From Akkermansiaceae bacterium (GTDB lineage Bacteria > Verrucomicrobiota > Verrucomicrobiia > Verrucomicrobiales > Akkermansiaceae): a stretch of DNA of 64,000 nucleotides. The DNA lies in assembly GCA_903906515.1 (NCBI GenBank), contig CAIVKO010000128.1:1-64000 (forward strand), in the 5' to 3' direction. The notes under the pieces are model-generated. The model worked only from the letters and a program-made list of their open reading frames with translations. It was not told where the DNA came from and ran no database searches. Each line of letters starts with the position of its first letter. Position 1 is the stretch's first letter. The translations under genes were made by a program, and so were the position numbers. Positions 51,196 through 60,128 of this stretch are shown piece after piece.

Positions 51196-51222
51196 CGAGT
51201 GATTGCGAGTTAGGGGTTTTCG

Positions 51223-51573
51223 GTGTTAAAGAGAGGGATGAATGATCTGCGTCTGGTATTTAGCACGTTCCCATCCATGGATTCGGCGCGACAGATTGGC
51301 ACAGTGCTGGTTGAAAAGCAACTCGCGGCATGTGTGAATTTTATCCCTGCGGTGGAATCGGTTTACTGCTGGCAGGGGAAAGTGGAATCCGCTGTCGAGG
51401 TGTTGGCGATCTTCAAGACGGTGGAGGCGGTTTTTTCCGAATTCGAGACAGTGCTCAAACAACTTCATCCCTATGAAGTGCCTGAAATCGTAGCAGTCAG
51501 CCCGAGCGCGGTTTGCTCGGATTACCTCGCATGGGTCATTGAGAGTGTCTCGCCGCCACAACTCACTCAATAA
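51223..51573 (+). CDS. cutA: Divalent-cation tolerance protein CutA
   Basis: A 116-residue protein of the CutA family, a trimeric cytoplasmic protein linked to copper tolerance, whose role outside E. coli is unclear. Motifs are VFSTFPSMDSARQIGTVL, LAACVNFIPAVESVYCWQGK and LHPYEVPEIVAV. GTG 51223 with AGGGG six bases before it is used; ATG 51238 is an alternative start but has GAGAGG only one base away. The 3' end overlaps the L,D-transpeptidase gene by 11 bases in convergent orientation. Confidence 0.9.
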   Translation: MLKRGMNDLRLVFSTFPSMDSARQIGTVLVEKQLAACVNFIPAVESVYCWQGKVESAVEVLAIFKTVEAVFSEFETVLKQLHPYEVPEIVAVSPSAVCSDYLAWVIESVSPPQLTQ

Positions 51574-52192
51574 TCACCGGCGTGCCGACCACCACATTTT
51601 CAAAGAACTTTTCGGACATGTGATGAGGCATCCGGATGCAGCCGTGGGAAGCCGCATAACCCGGAAGATAGCCGGTGTGCATGCCGATTCCACCCGTGAT
51701 CCGCATGAAATTGTACATTGGGGCGGGGTAGTAGATCGCTCCCGGCGGGACCTTGTCCACCCGGATATCCACGTTGTCGTTTAGCATCATGCCAGTGGCC
51801 TTGTCCTTGAAGCAGCCATAAACCGAAGATGTATGATCCTTGTCCTTTTCGCTGATTTTATAGCGTCCCGGCGGAGTAGCGTGATCCTCCTTACCACTGG
51901 AAATACGCGATACACCGACCAAAACCCCGCCCTTGTAGAAAAACGCTTTTTGCTGGCTGCGGTTGATTTTGATCAAGGGGGCGCCTGATGCGGAATCCCC
52001 ATCCCAATAGGAAACATCGTCCGGAATCGCAGGTGCCGGATGCTTCGGGTCGAGGGAAACCTGCCCTATTGGGTTACCAACTCCCGCCATGTAGCCGGAA
52101 TTTCCGGGGCCGGATTGAAAACATGCGTTCAGCCCGATCACTCCGGGAAGGAGAATGACAAGCGGAAGGATCGTGAATTTGGGTAAAGTCAT
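51563..52192 (-). CDS. L,D-transpeptidase (YkuD domain) lipoprotein
   Basis: A 209-residue protein starting at ATG 52192. The signal LLPGVIGLNAC gives a lipobox, so the enzyme should be anchored to a membrane. The YkuD domain is seen in APLIKINRSQQKAFFYKGG and the catalytic segment IGMHTGYLPGYAASHGCIRMP with His and the nucleophilic Cys. It forms 3-3 crosslinks in peptidoglycan or attaches proteins. It is followed by nothing on its own strand and overlaps cutA at the 3' end. A PDZ protein gene lies 46 bases upstream. Confidence 0.92.
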   Translation of the reverse strand: MTLPKFTILPLVILLPGVIGLNACFQSGPGNSGYMAGVGNPIGQVSLDPKHPAPAIPDDVSYWDGDSASGAPLIKINRSQQKAFFYKGGVLVGVSRISSGKEDHATPPGRYKISEKDKDHTSSVYGCFKDKATGMMLNDNVDIRVDKVPPGAIYYPAPMYNFMRITGGIGMHTGYLPGYAASHGCIRMPHHMSEKFFENVVVGTPVIIE

Positions 52193-52238
52193 GTCGCGTG
52201 GAAAGCTGCACGCAGATGACCTATCGGTCAAGCTGGGA

Positions 52239-52958
52239 TCAGGGTTTTGCCGGTGAGGCTGTTGCTGATTTCTGCTGGTTCATCCATTGGCGGAAGAAAT
52301 TATCCTTGGCCTTCTTTTCCAGGGCTTCAAGGTCCATTTCAAGGCCGATAGAGTCGTCGGCCGCAAAAGGACGCTTGCCCAGTTTGACCACGATGTCTTG
52401 CAGGTTGCCGTCTCTCAGAACTTTGAGGGTCACTTTGGTGCCGGGTTTCAGCTTGCGGATCATTTCTTTGAACGGTGCTGACGCCGGGACATCCCTCCAA
52501 ACCTCCTCGTCCACGCCGGCGACCAGATCATTGGGTTTGAGTCCCGCCTGATCGCCCGCCGAATTGGGAACCACATGCCCCAATCGGATCACACTCCGCG
52601 GGTTTTTGTCTCCAGGGACGCGGGCAAGCTCATCTTGCATCAGGATTCCCACATAGCCTTCGCCACTCTTGAGGTAGTCTTCGTTCACCAAGTCCCGCAA
52701 TACCGCGAGACAACGCTGGCGGACTTCGGGTTCATCCGCGTCTCTTGATTGCCGGAACAATTCGACCATCGCGGCGTCCCTCTGCGTGCGGGACCAATCC
52801 AATAATTCCGCCTGTGCCTTCTCTCGGATGGAGAATTTTTCGGAGGTCAGTTGTGTGACCATATCCGCAGGGAGTTCGACGGAATACAATGCAATTGGGG
52901 AAATCCAAAGGACGCCCAGAAACACGGCATAAGTGAAGCTCTTAACCCTGTGGATCAT
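52239..52958 (-). CDS. Exported PDZ-domain protein
   Basis: A 239-residue protein with a signal peptide (SFTYAVFLGVLWISPIALYS). A helical N-terminal region (QLTSEKFSIREKAQAELLDW) is followed by a PDZ domain (~105-205: GYVGILMQDELA, VVPNSAGDQAGLKPNDLVAGVD, MIRKLKPGTKVTLKVLRDG), and a charged, helical tail. It has no protease domain. PDZ proteins of this type bind C-termini of partners in the periplasm, so it may be an adaptor for the neighbouring wall or export enzymes. It is close to the transpeptidase gene downstream on the same strand. Confidence 0.8.
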   Translation of the reverse strand: MIHRVKSFTYAVFLGVLWISPIALYSVELPADMVTQLTSEKFSIREKAQAELLDWSRTQRDAAMVELFRQSRDADEPEVRQRCLAVLRDLVNEDYLKSGEGYVGILMQDELARVPGDKNPRSVIRLGHVVPNSAGDQAGLKPNDLVAGVDEEVWRDVPASAPFKEMIRKLKPGTKVTLKVLRDGNLQDIVVKLGKRPFAADDSIGLEMDLEALEKKAKDNFFRQWMNQQKSATASPAKP

Positions 52959-53045
52959 GATTCGATGTTTCGAAAATCGGTGTGGCTTGAATCGAGCGAC
53001 AACGCAGCAGGGTATTGTCTCTCTATCAAGTACTGATGATCAGAG

Positions 53046-53612
53046 TTATTGGCCCCAGATGTTCTTCTCGGGGATATCGATCGCGTCATCTGGTTCCAGA
53101 GGGATCTGCATGTTCTGGGATTGCTTGACATTGTATTCTGTCACTTTCCCGCGTCGTGTCAGTTTCACCCGCCTCATGCTGCCGAACTCGGTGGCTCCAC
53201 CTGCAGCTTGGATCGCACCCCAGAGTGTGAGACCCTGCGTATATTTTTTGGGGCCCGGGCCACGGACAAAGCCGCCTACCATGACGATCTGCTCCACCAC
53301 GGTGCTGCCTCCGATCGTGGCAAAAACCTGGAATGTCGGATTGCGGTAAATTCCGGCGCTCTTGTAGCGTCCCTGGAGAACCGCAGCCAACGCTTCAGGT
53401 CTCATCCCTGCTGCGGCCACGGCACCAATGAAGGGCATGTTGACGGTCCCTCCGTCTCCTACTGGATAGTCTCCATCAATCCGCCCCTTTTCATCAAGCG
53501 GTATGCCGGTGACGGTGATATGGATCGACTGCTTTTTTTGGATTTGTCCGAACGTCGGAACGACGGACAAGACCAGCACGGTCAATAGGGTGAAAATGGA
53601 TTTGATATTCAT
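53046..53612 (-). CDS. Short polysaccharide export protein (Wza-like)
   Basis: A 188-residue exported protein starting at ATG 53612, signal SIFTLLTVLVLSVVPTFG. The mature part matches the polysaccharide export / SLBB family: IHITVTGIPLDEKGRIDGDYPVGDGGTVNMP and VVEQIVMVGGFVRGPGPKKYTQG, TLWGAIQAAGG, DDAIDIPEKN. It is about half the size of E. coli Wza (~380) and lacks its C-terminal membrane helix, so alone it may not form the outer-membrane pore. The neighbouring outer-membrane barrel protein may supply that role. It follows the tyrosine autokinase gene by 22 bases. Confidence 0.85.
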   Translation of the reverse strand: MNIKSIFTLLTVLVLSVVPTFGQIQKKQSIHITVTGIPLDEKGRIDGDYPVGDGGTVNMPFIGAVAAAGMRPEALAAVLQGRYKSAGIYRNPTFQVFATIGGSTVVEQIVMVGGFVRGPGPKKYTQGLTLWGAIQAAGGATEFGSMRRVKLTRRGKVTEYNVKQSQNMQIPLEPDDAIDIPEKNIWGQ

Positions 53613-53634
53613 GATTTCCAGGGATTTGTGAATA

Positions 53635-55806
53635 TTAATAGAGTTCTGAGTCGTCACCACGGGCGGTAGGTGCTGCCTGTGGTTTCGATGAAGTGGCGAC
53701 AGAGGCTCCCCCCACCGGAGGTCCGATCTGGGATTCGGCAGGTGCGTAGTAGGTGTAGTAACTGGTGTAATACTGGTATTGGCTGTCGCTGCGGACATCC
53801 ACATTGTTGAGAACCACACCGATGACATTTCCTCCGACATTTTCCACCGCATGCTTGACCCGGAGCAGCATGTTTCTGGGAAGTTTGCGATGCTGGACCA
53901 CGATCATTGTGAGGTCCACTTCGCTGGCAAGGACGGAGGCGTCGCTCACGCCCAGAATCGGCGGACTGTCCACCAGCACCAGATCGAAACGTTGTTTTAC
54001 ATCTTGAATCAACTCCGACATGCGCCTGGAGTTGAGAATGCCCGCCGCATCGGACGGAAGAATGCCCGATGGCATGAAATAGAGATTGTCCACCGGTGTC
54101 TGGAGGATCACATCCTCCAGCATCAGTTCGGTGGTCAGGTAATTGGTTAGGCCCACCGAGTTGTTGATGTCGAAGAAGGTGTGCAAACGCGGGCGGCGCA
54201 AGTCAGCATCGATCATCAACGTGGTATAGCCGCCTTGTGCGCAGATGTAGGCCAAGTTGACCAGGGTCGTGGATTTTCCTTCGCCGGCTCCACCGGAGAC
54301 AATCGTGATCGCATTGTCTTCCGGATTCTTGCGGTTGAATTCAATATTGGTGCGAAGGATCCGATAGGCTTCCGCATCCGGGCTCATGCCGTTTTGTTTG
54401 TAGAGAATCCCCACATCTTTCGGAATTACCCCGAGCACAGGCACCTGAAGGTAACGCTCCACATCTTCAAGGCTTTTCACAGAGGTGTCGAGATACTCAA
54501 GGAAGAACGCGATGCCGACACCAAAAATCAATCCAACCACAGCGCCGAGTACAAGGTTGAGTGTCACATTGGGACTCACCGGGCCTTCGGAAATCATCGG
54601 TTGGTCATGGACCTCGACACTTTGAAAGGGAATCTTATCCGTGATGGCAGCGGAAATTTGTTTCAGCTTCATATTCTGTAGAAGCTGCTGATCGGTTTCA
54701 AAATCCCTCTTGGCATCCACGTAGTCTTGGGCATCGAGACCACGCTTGATCGCATCCTCCCGCGTTTTGTCCTTTCGTTTTTCCACTTCCTTGAGGCGGT
54801 TGTCGGCAAGATCCAACTGCGCTTGCAATGTGGCACGCAGGTTCACCACTCCTTCATCGAGTTGCGTCTTCATTCCCGCGATTTGCTTGACTGCGGCAAG
54901 CACAGTGGGGTGATTGTCTCCCAACCCATTGATCTTCAGGGTTTCAAAATGTCGCATGGCCTCCTGATACTGAGGGAGAAGATTGCGAATGACGTTGTCC
55001 GGCAGATTTAAACCCGCAGCGTAAGCCATCAACTGATCGCTGTCATACTTCATGAGGCTGCTGATCTGGCTTTGTAACTGCATCCTGTCAGACTCCAGTT
55101 TTTCGAATTCCTGAAGCGCGGTCCTGGCACCCTGATCTTCATCCACTCCTCCTTGATAGAACGAATCCGTGCCCTTGTAGATGATTCCCTTGGTGTTCAC
55201 GATGGTGGCGAGCAGTTTGCGCCGTTCCTCGACCTTGTCTTCCTGGTCTCGCACCGCCTTGTTCAGTTCGTGCAGTCCGTTTTCCGTGTCCCGTGTTTCA
55301 ATTTCATTGCGATATGCCCGATACGCTTTTGCCACTTCGTCCGTGACATCCCGTGCGACCACTTTATCGGTGTGGCGGACGCGGATCGAAATCAAATCCG
55401 TGCCGCGGATGTTCTGCGTGTTCACAATTCCCTTGAGGATCCGGATCGCGGTTTCTTTGTCCACGCTAAAGCGGTTCGTCAAATTAAGATTATCGACAAC
55501 CTTTTCGAGTGCCTTGCGGCTTTTGATTTTTTCGAATTCAGTGCCGAAAAACTGGGGGGTCATTTGCTTGGCGGGTGCCATGAAATCATTCTGCGCCCCG
55601 AATATCGATCCTCCCGCAGGACGCGGCTTCACCTCGATGACCGCTTCGCTTTCAAACTTCTTGGGCATTACATAGGTGATGACCGCTGCGGTCATGAATA
55701 CCAGCAAAAGGGTGAGCAGGATAATACCGTAACGGTTTTTGATCACCTGCCAGTAATCGACCGCATGAAGGACGGCTTCGTTTTGTTGTGGCGTTGATTG
55801 GTTCAT
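53635..55806 (-). CDS. Exopolysaccharide biosynthesis tyrosine autokinase (Wzc-like)
   Basis: A 723-residue inner-membrane protein. Near residue 30-50 is the first membrane helix (YGIILLTLLLVFMTAAVITYV); a large periplasmic part with coiled coils follows; the second helix (~450-475, VTLNLVLGAVVGLIFGVGIAFF) precedes the cytoplasmic BY-kinase domain with Walker A GGAGEGKST (~505), Walker A' LMIDADLRRP and Walker B LVLVDSPP. The C-terminal tail carries a tyrosine cluster (YQYYTSYYTYY) for autophosphorylation. It controls chain length and export with the Wza-like protein downstream. Start ATG 55806 is family-typical. Confidence 0.93.
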   Translation of the reverse strand: MNQSTPQQNEAVLHAVDYWQVIKNRYGIILLTLLLVFMTAAVITYVMPKKFESEAVIEVKPRPAGGSIFGAQNDFMAPAKQMTPQFFGTEFEKIKSRKALEKVVDNLNLTNRFSVDKETAIRILKGIVNTQNIRGTDLISIRVRHTDKVVARDVTDEVAKAYRAYRNEIETRDTENGLHELNKAVRDQEDKVEERRKLLATIVNTKGIIYKGTDSFYQGGVDEDQGARTALQEFEKLESDRMQLQSQISSLMKYDSDQLMAYAAGLNLPDNVIRNLLPQYQEAMRHFETLKINGLGDNHPTVLAAVKQIAGMKTQLDEGVVNLRATLQAQLDLADNRLKEVEKRKDKTREDAIKRGLDAQDYVDAKRDFETDQQLLQNMKLKQISAAITDKIPFQSVEVHDQPMISEGPVSPNVTLNLVLGAVVGLIFGVGIAFFLEYLDTSVKSLEDVERYLQVPVLGVIPKDVGILYKQNGMSPDAEAYRILRTNIEFNRKNPEDNAITIVSGGAGEGKSTTLVNLAYICAQGGYTTLMIDADLRRPRLHTFFDINNSVGLTNYLTTELMLEDVILQTPVDNLYFMPSGILPSDAAGILNSRRMSELIQDVKQRFDLVLVDSPPILGVSDASVLASEVDLTMIVVQHRKLPRNMLLRVKHAVENVGGNVIGVVLNNVDVRSDSQYQYYTSYYTYYAPAESQIGPPVGGASVATSSKPQAAPTARGDDSELY

Positions 55807-55849
55807 AAGCTTCAGTTTTTCACAAGTTTGGGAGAATTCTAGTAGAAAT

Positions 55850-55882
55850 CAAAACTCCCGCAATGAAATGACATTGCGGGAG
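55850..55882 (-). terminator. Intrinsic terminator-like hairpin behind the barrel gene
   Basis: CTCCCGCAATG and CATTGCGGGAG form a perfect 11-base-pair stem with a six-base loop. On the minus strand it is followed by TTTTGATTT. It lies 68 bases behind the stop of the outer-membrane barrel gene and 44 before the autokinase start, so it should end or attenuate transcription between these two genes. Confidence 0.75.
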
Positions 55883-55949
55883 TCCATGACGAAGTAAATA
55901 ATGGTTCGAAAGTTGACTTGATGTTCAAAGCGCCGCGTCAGGAGGAGGA

Positions 55950-57170
55950 TCAGAACTCCGCACTCAGGCCAAGGCTGATACGGTTGCGATTGTAGTCACG
56001 CGAGCTGATGTCAGAACTCGAAGTCGTGAAGTTGTAGGACAGTGAGCCTGTCAGCATTTGGTTGAATTTCATCGATAGGCCGAGGTAGGCATTGATGGTA
56101 TCCTCATCCATATCCGGAATATTGGGTAAGATAGGACCCTGTAAATATCGCCCGGCGGCATAAGTGGATGGCATGTAGTCGACGCCACCGAAAATCGAAA
56201 ACTTCGGGGAGATTGCATATTCGCCGGAAACCCCTAATCTCAGGGTCTGGCGGTCGTCATACTCGACAAGAGTGCCGCCAGGCAGCGATTGCACGCTGTC
56301 ATATCCTTCAATCCCGAAGCGGGCGTGGGCGCTTACGCTGAATTGCTCGTTTATCCGCGAGTTCAGGGCGAACTCAACGTATGGACTTGTGGAATCCTTG
56401 CTACCATCACTCACGCTGTGAAGTTGCATGCCGGCACGGACGATTCCGACGGTGTTGGCGCTGAAGCGATGTTCCGCTCCAATTAGGTAATATTGGTCGC
56501 TATAGTCGGAGGATAGGGTATCTCCGGCGGTTTCGCTGAAACGAGTGTCAAACGTCAGCACCGTCTGTGGGGTGAGTTGATAACGGCACTGATTGTAGAG
56601 TTCCCAAGTGAGGCGGTTGTTATAATCGGTGCTCGTATACTGAAGCCCGGTCAGTCGCAGGCCCGTGTAGGTGCCGAAACGTTGTGTCCAGCGGAAACCG
56701 ATCGAATTGTCGGTCTGCCAGTAGATATACTCACCCACCGCGCGGGATGATGCGTAACCGGATGCATAATCCGGCTCCATTTCATAGGAAAGGTAATTGC
56801 GGCTTGAAAAACGCAGGCGTTCGCTGAAGCGGTGGGTCAGGTTGATACCGGCGCGCGACTGGCTGTTCATGTCATCCATGCCCACAGGGGCATCCAGATA
56901 ATAAATCAATCCCAAACGCGCGTACACATCCCATGTGGTTTGAGGCGTCATGCTGACGAAGGAGAGTCCGACGTATGGATTGATCGACATGGAGCTCTGT
57001 TCAGGCCCGAATCCTGGATACACATTATCATCGTAGGTGACGGTGGTCCCGGCCACCCACTTTAGGGGGAGGGACTCCTCGGGTTCGTTGACGACGTAGT
57101 GGAGGCCTTGAGCCGATGCGGAGCCGATGGCCAGAAGGCCTAGGAAGCAGAGTGGCAACTTGCGTTTCAT
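55950..57170 (-). CDS. Outer-membrane beta-barrel protein of the exopolysaccharide locus
   Basis: A 406-residue exported protein (signal LPLCFLGLLAIGSASA). The mature sequence is full of alternating hydrophobic strands with aromatic girdles, such as VYARLGLIYYLDAPV, FGTYTGLRLTGLQYTS and TVGIVRAGMQLHSVSD, and ends in GLSAEF, with a terminal Phe as in many outer-membrane barrels. It is related in style to outer-membrane proteins found in Verrucomicrobia exopolysaccharide clusters. It may form the outer-membrane pore for export. An intrinsic hairpin separates it from the tyrosine autokinase gene downstream. Confidence 0.82.
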   Translation of the reverse strand: MKRKLPLCFLGLLAIGSASAQGLHYVVNEPEESLPLKWVAGTTVTYDDNVYPGFGPEQSSMSINPYVGLSFVSMTPQTTWDVYARLGLIYYLDAPVGMDDMNSQSRAGINLTHRFSERLRFSSRNYLSYEMEPDYASGYASSRAVGEYIYWQTDNSIGFRWTQRFGTYTGLRLTGLQYTSTDYNNRLTWELYNQCRYQLTPQTVLTFDTRFSETAGDTLSSDYSDQYYLIGAEHRFSANTVGIVRAGMQLHSVSDGSKDSTSPYVEFALNSRINEQFSVSAHARFGIEGYDSVQSLPGGTLVEYDDRQTLRLGVSGEYAISPKFSIFGGVDYMPSTYAAGRYLQGPILPNIPDMDEDTINAYLGLSMKFNQMLTGSLSYNFTTSSSDISSRDYNRNRISLGLSAEF

Positions 57171-57210
57171 TTACTTAGCGAAGGTGGGTAAAAATGGGTG
57201 AATGAGTGAT

Positions 57211-57765
57211 TTATTTGGGATTCACATCGGACACACCCGGAGGCCTGATTGGGGGAGTGGGCGGGGGAAATGGGGGTGGTGGAAAGGGTTCGTCGCCTCT
57301 CTCTGGGGGGCCTTCGGGGAAGTCCAAGGGGTTGGGCATAGCGGCGACCTGATCCTTGGCTTCTTTAGAGGACTTGGCGTCCTTCGAGCTGGGGGAGCTT
57401 TCCCCACTGTTGGGGTCCAGTTTCGCCATTACAGCCTGAACATTGGCAAGAGCGTCGGGCGCAACCGCGACCGCACATTGGGAAATTAACCGCATCTGCT
57501 CGGGAGCAGCGGTGATTGCGGTTTCAACGATCAAAGCGACAGTTTTGGGATTGGCGCTGGAAGCTTCGATGGCGGATTTTACGATTTCGCAAGCACAGGC
57601 GGGAGATGCTGAAACTTCTTTGGAGACGATTTCGAGAATTTTGCCTTGGTCTGCGTTGATCGCCGATTTTACGGAGAGTGTGAGCTTGGCGCAATCAACC
57701 TCAGCGGATGCGGAAACCAACCCGAGAACGGCGCTGAACACAGTGAAGAAGATGGTTTTTTTCAT
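57211..57765 (-). CDS. Exported helical protein with proline-rich tail
   Basis: A 184-residue protein with a signal peptide (KKTIFFTVFSAVLGLVSA). The mature part has three cysteines in the first third (VDCAKL and CACEIV) and a region of repeated Ala-rich helices (AIEASSANPKTVALIVETAITAAPEQ), then a Ser/Lys-rich linker (SSPSSKDAKSSKEAKDQ) and a tail of prolines (FPPPPFPPPTPPIRPP). No family is recognised; the tail could span or contact peptidoglycan. It lies upstream of the outer-membrane barrel gene with 40 bases between. Confidence 0.7.
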   Translation of the reverse strand: MKKTIFFTVFSAVLGLVSASAEVDCAKLTLSVKSAINADQGKILEIVSKEVSASPACACEIVKSAIEASSANPKTVALIVETAITAAPEQMRLISQCAVAVAPDALANVQAVMAKLDPNSGESSPSSKDAKSSKEAKDQVAAMPNPLDFPEGPPERGDEPFPPPPFPPPTPPIRPPGVSDVNPK

Positions 57766-57806
57766 GTGATTTTAGAAATTTTAGGAGTGTTCTGAATGAT
57801 CAATGG

Positions 57807-57877
57807 AGCGGGCAGCGGGAATCGAACCCGCGTGTCTAGCTTGGAAGGCTAGGGCTTTACCATTAAGCTATGCCCGC
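57807..57877 (-). tRNA. tRNA-Gly (anticodon UCC)
   Basis: On the minus strand the cloverleaf begins GCGGGCA and ends TGCCCGC with perfect pairing. The anticodon stem CTAGC/GCTAG encloses CTTCCAA, giving anticodon UCC for GGA codons. The T loop GGTTCGATTCC is intact; CCA is not encoded. Confidence 0.95.
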
Positions 57878-58021
57878 GTCTCCGGGGAGTATCTAAAGCG
57901 ACACGGCCCGCGCTGGCAAGTTTTTTTTCGGGTTTTCTGAAAATATCAACCCATTTGTAGAATGTTTCATTTTCTGTCATTTTGCTTGGTAATTCGAAGG
58001 AATTCTCATCAGAATCGACGC

Positions 58022-59695
58022 ATGAGGAAATGGATTTTCATGATGATTCTGTCGATCGAAACGGTGTTCCCTTCGCTTTACGCTGACGAACTTTCCAGCG
58101 TGGAGGACGCGATTCCGGCTGCGGTCAAGGCCCTTGAAAAACCGGTCATGCGGAGTTTTCCTGGCGGGATTCAGATGGCGGTGAGTTCTTCTTCAGAAGT
58201 GGCTCAGGAACATGTCAACCAAGGATTGAACCACCTTCACGGTGGCTGGGAGTTTGAGGCGAGTCGGCATTTTGCGGTCGCGATGAGGGAGGACCCGGAC
58301 TGTTTGCTGGCTCATTGGGGGATGGTGATTGCTTTGCTCAATCCATCGCCGGAAACCGGTGAGGCGCGGAATGCAGCGACGGACCGATTGTTGGCGCTCA
58401 TCGAACAAGGAAAAGGGACCGAGTTGGAGCGGGGGTATGCTTATGGATTGGTCAAATACATTGAGGAAGGCCCGTCGGGAGCGGCCAAAGCTTTTGCGAA
58501 AATCGCTGAGAAATTTCCCAATGATCTCCAGGCCGGGGTGTTCTGCGCATTGTTCAATCGAGGAGGTTATGACGATGCGGGCGATGCCACGCCGGCCCAA
58601 GTGGATGCGGAAAAGCGCTTGCTGGCCCTGATTGCAAAACACCCACAAAGCCCTGCCCCGCTCCACGCCCTGCTCCTGATCAGGGCGGAGGGTCCGGATT
58701 TGACGGAATCTATCGATCTGGCGCTGAAACTTTGTCAGATGGTTCCTGATTATCCGCCGTATTGCCACCTGTTGGGGCATTATCTATGGCGATGTGGTCA
58801 CCATCGCGAAGCTGCATCATTTTTTGGCATAGCCTCATCGTTTTACCAACGGTGGATGAAGGAAGGCAAGGTCACGGTCGCGGATTGTCCGGAGTGGGTC
58901 AAATCCGAGTGTTACCGCATTGTGGCTCTGGTTTCAAAAGGCGATTTTGAAGCGGGTTACACTGCTGCCTGCCAGGTGGCGGCCACACCGCTGCCTGCGG
59001 GGCGGTTTTCGTCACCCGGTGCCCGGTTTCTGCTGTGGGACGCGAAAACACTACCTGCCCGCATCCTTATTCACCGAGGTTTGCAGGGAAACGCCAATGA
59101 AGTCTCCCGTGCTTTGCCCAAAACGGAAGAGATCATGGCGACCCGCAAGGATAGTCTGGCTTATTGGTGGATTGACGGACTGCGTCTTGCTCTTGATGCC
59201 CAGCGTTTGATGGATGCCGGTAAATTGGACGACGCCCGGAATGTCGTCACAGCTCTTGCTCAACACGGAGAAATGATGGAGAAAACCCAATCGGCATCCG
59301 CAGAGAGTGGAGAGCGTTCGGCGTGGAACCGGGCCTTTCGGGCTTTGGAGATTCTCGCCAGCGATGTGCGGGGTAGGCTTGTCATGGCGGGACCTGGTGA
59401 AATGCGGGGAACCGCCTACAATTGGTTCAGTTCCGGGGCCGACCGCCAACGCCCGGCTCCTTTTCTGATGCCTCCTTTCATTCTGACTCCTATGGCCGCG
59501 CGTCTCGGTGAATTTTACCTAGCCACTCAAAAACCAGCAGAGGCTGTTGACGCCTTTGAGCGGGCTTTGACCGCTTTTCCCAATGACATGTCCTCACTGA
59601 TCGGCTTAAAAAAGGCCTGTGAAGCGACGGGGCAATCCGCAGAACTCGAAAAAACCGTGAAAAAAATCGAGTCCACCAAGTCTGAACGCCCCTGA
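58022..59695 (+). CDS. Exported TPR-like protein
   Basis: A 557-residue protein starting at ATG 58022 (a longer frame starts at 57962). It has a signal sequence (KWIFMMILSIETVFPSLYA). The rest is helical with tetratricopeptide-like repeats: NQGLNHLHGGWEFEASRHFAVAMREDPDCLLAHWGMVIALLNP, and PAEAVDAFERALTAFPNDMS near the end. Similar proteins in Planctomycetes and Verrucomicrobia are annotated as TPR domain proteins linked to cell-surface or scaffolding tasks, but no function is established. It stands alone in front of gatC. Confidence 0.8.
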   Translation: MRKWIFMMILSIETVFPSLYADELSSVEDAIPAAVKALEKPVMRSFPGGIQMAVSSSSEVAQEHVNQGLNHLHGGWEFEASRHFAVAMREDPDCLLAHWGMVIALLNPSPETGEARNAATDRLLALIEQGKGTELERGYAYGLVKYIEEGPSGAAKAFAKIAEKFPNDLQAGVFCALFNRGGYDDAGDATPAQVDAEKRLLALIAKHPQSPAPLHALLLIRAEGPDLTESIDLALKLCQMVPDYPPYCHLLGHYLWRCGHHREAASFFGIASSFYQRWMKEGKVTVADCPEWVKSECYRIVALVSKGDFEAGYTAACQVAATPLPAGRFSSPGARFLLWDAKTLPARILIHRGLQGNANEVSRALPKTEEIMATRKDSLAYWWIDGLRLALDAQRLMDAGKLDDARNVVTALAQHGEMMEKTQSASAESGERSAWNRAFRALEILASDVRGRLVMAGPGEMRGTAYNWFSSGADRQRPAPFLMPPFILTPMAARLGEFYLATQKPAEAVDAFERALTAFPNDMSSLIGLKKACEATGQSAELEKTVKKIESTKSERP

Positions 59696-59755
59696 TATTT
59701 TTTATTCTGCAACTTGGCACTTGGAAACTGGCCTCGTTTTCCTGACGCTTCACGC

Positions 59756-60049
59756 ATGTCGCACAGCCACATCGACGTCCGTTATGTTGCCAATCTCGCC
59801 CGCCTTGAGCTCAGCGATGAAGAGGTGGCAATCTTCCAACCCCAACTCGAGGCGATTCTCAAGCATGCCGAGGCGCTCTCAGGGCTTGATGTTACAGGCA
59901 TCGAGCCCACCGCCCACGCCGCCCCGGTGTTTGACCGGATGCGCGCGGATATTCCTCACGAAAGTCTGCCGTCGTCCGCGGTCTTGCAGAACGCCCCTGA
60001 TCAAGCCCAAGGACAGATTCGCGTGCCCAAAGTCGTGACCGATGCGTGA
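59756..60049 (+). CDS. gatC: Asp-tRNA(Asn)/Glu-tRNA(Gln) amidotransferase subunit C
   Basis: A 97-residue protein with the GatC pattern: IDVRYVANLARLELSDEEVA, then VTGIEPTAHAAPVFDRMRAD and LQNAPDQAQGQIRVPKVV at the end, which grips GatA. It is needed for the stability of the GatCAB complex that turns mischarged Glu-tRNA-Gln or Asp-tRNA-Asn into the correct forms. ATG 59756 is chosen. gatA follows by 79 bases; gatB is not in this neighbourhood. Confidence 0.95.
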   Translation: MSHSHIDVRYVANLARLELSDEEVAIFQPQLEAILKHAEALSGLDVTGIEPTAHAAPVFDRMRADIPHESLPSSAVLQNAPDQAQGQIRVPKVVTDA

Positions 60050-60128
60050 TGCATGAAGCGCTAAATTCGAAACTCAAGAATCCGATCCTTTATTTAAAAT
60101 TTAATCATTGATCATTCAAAGTCTTCCC

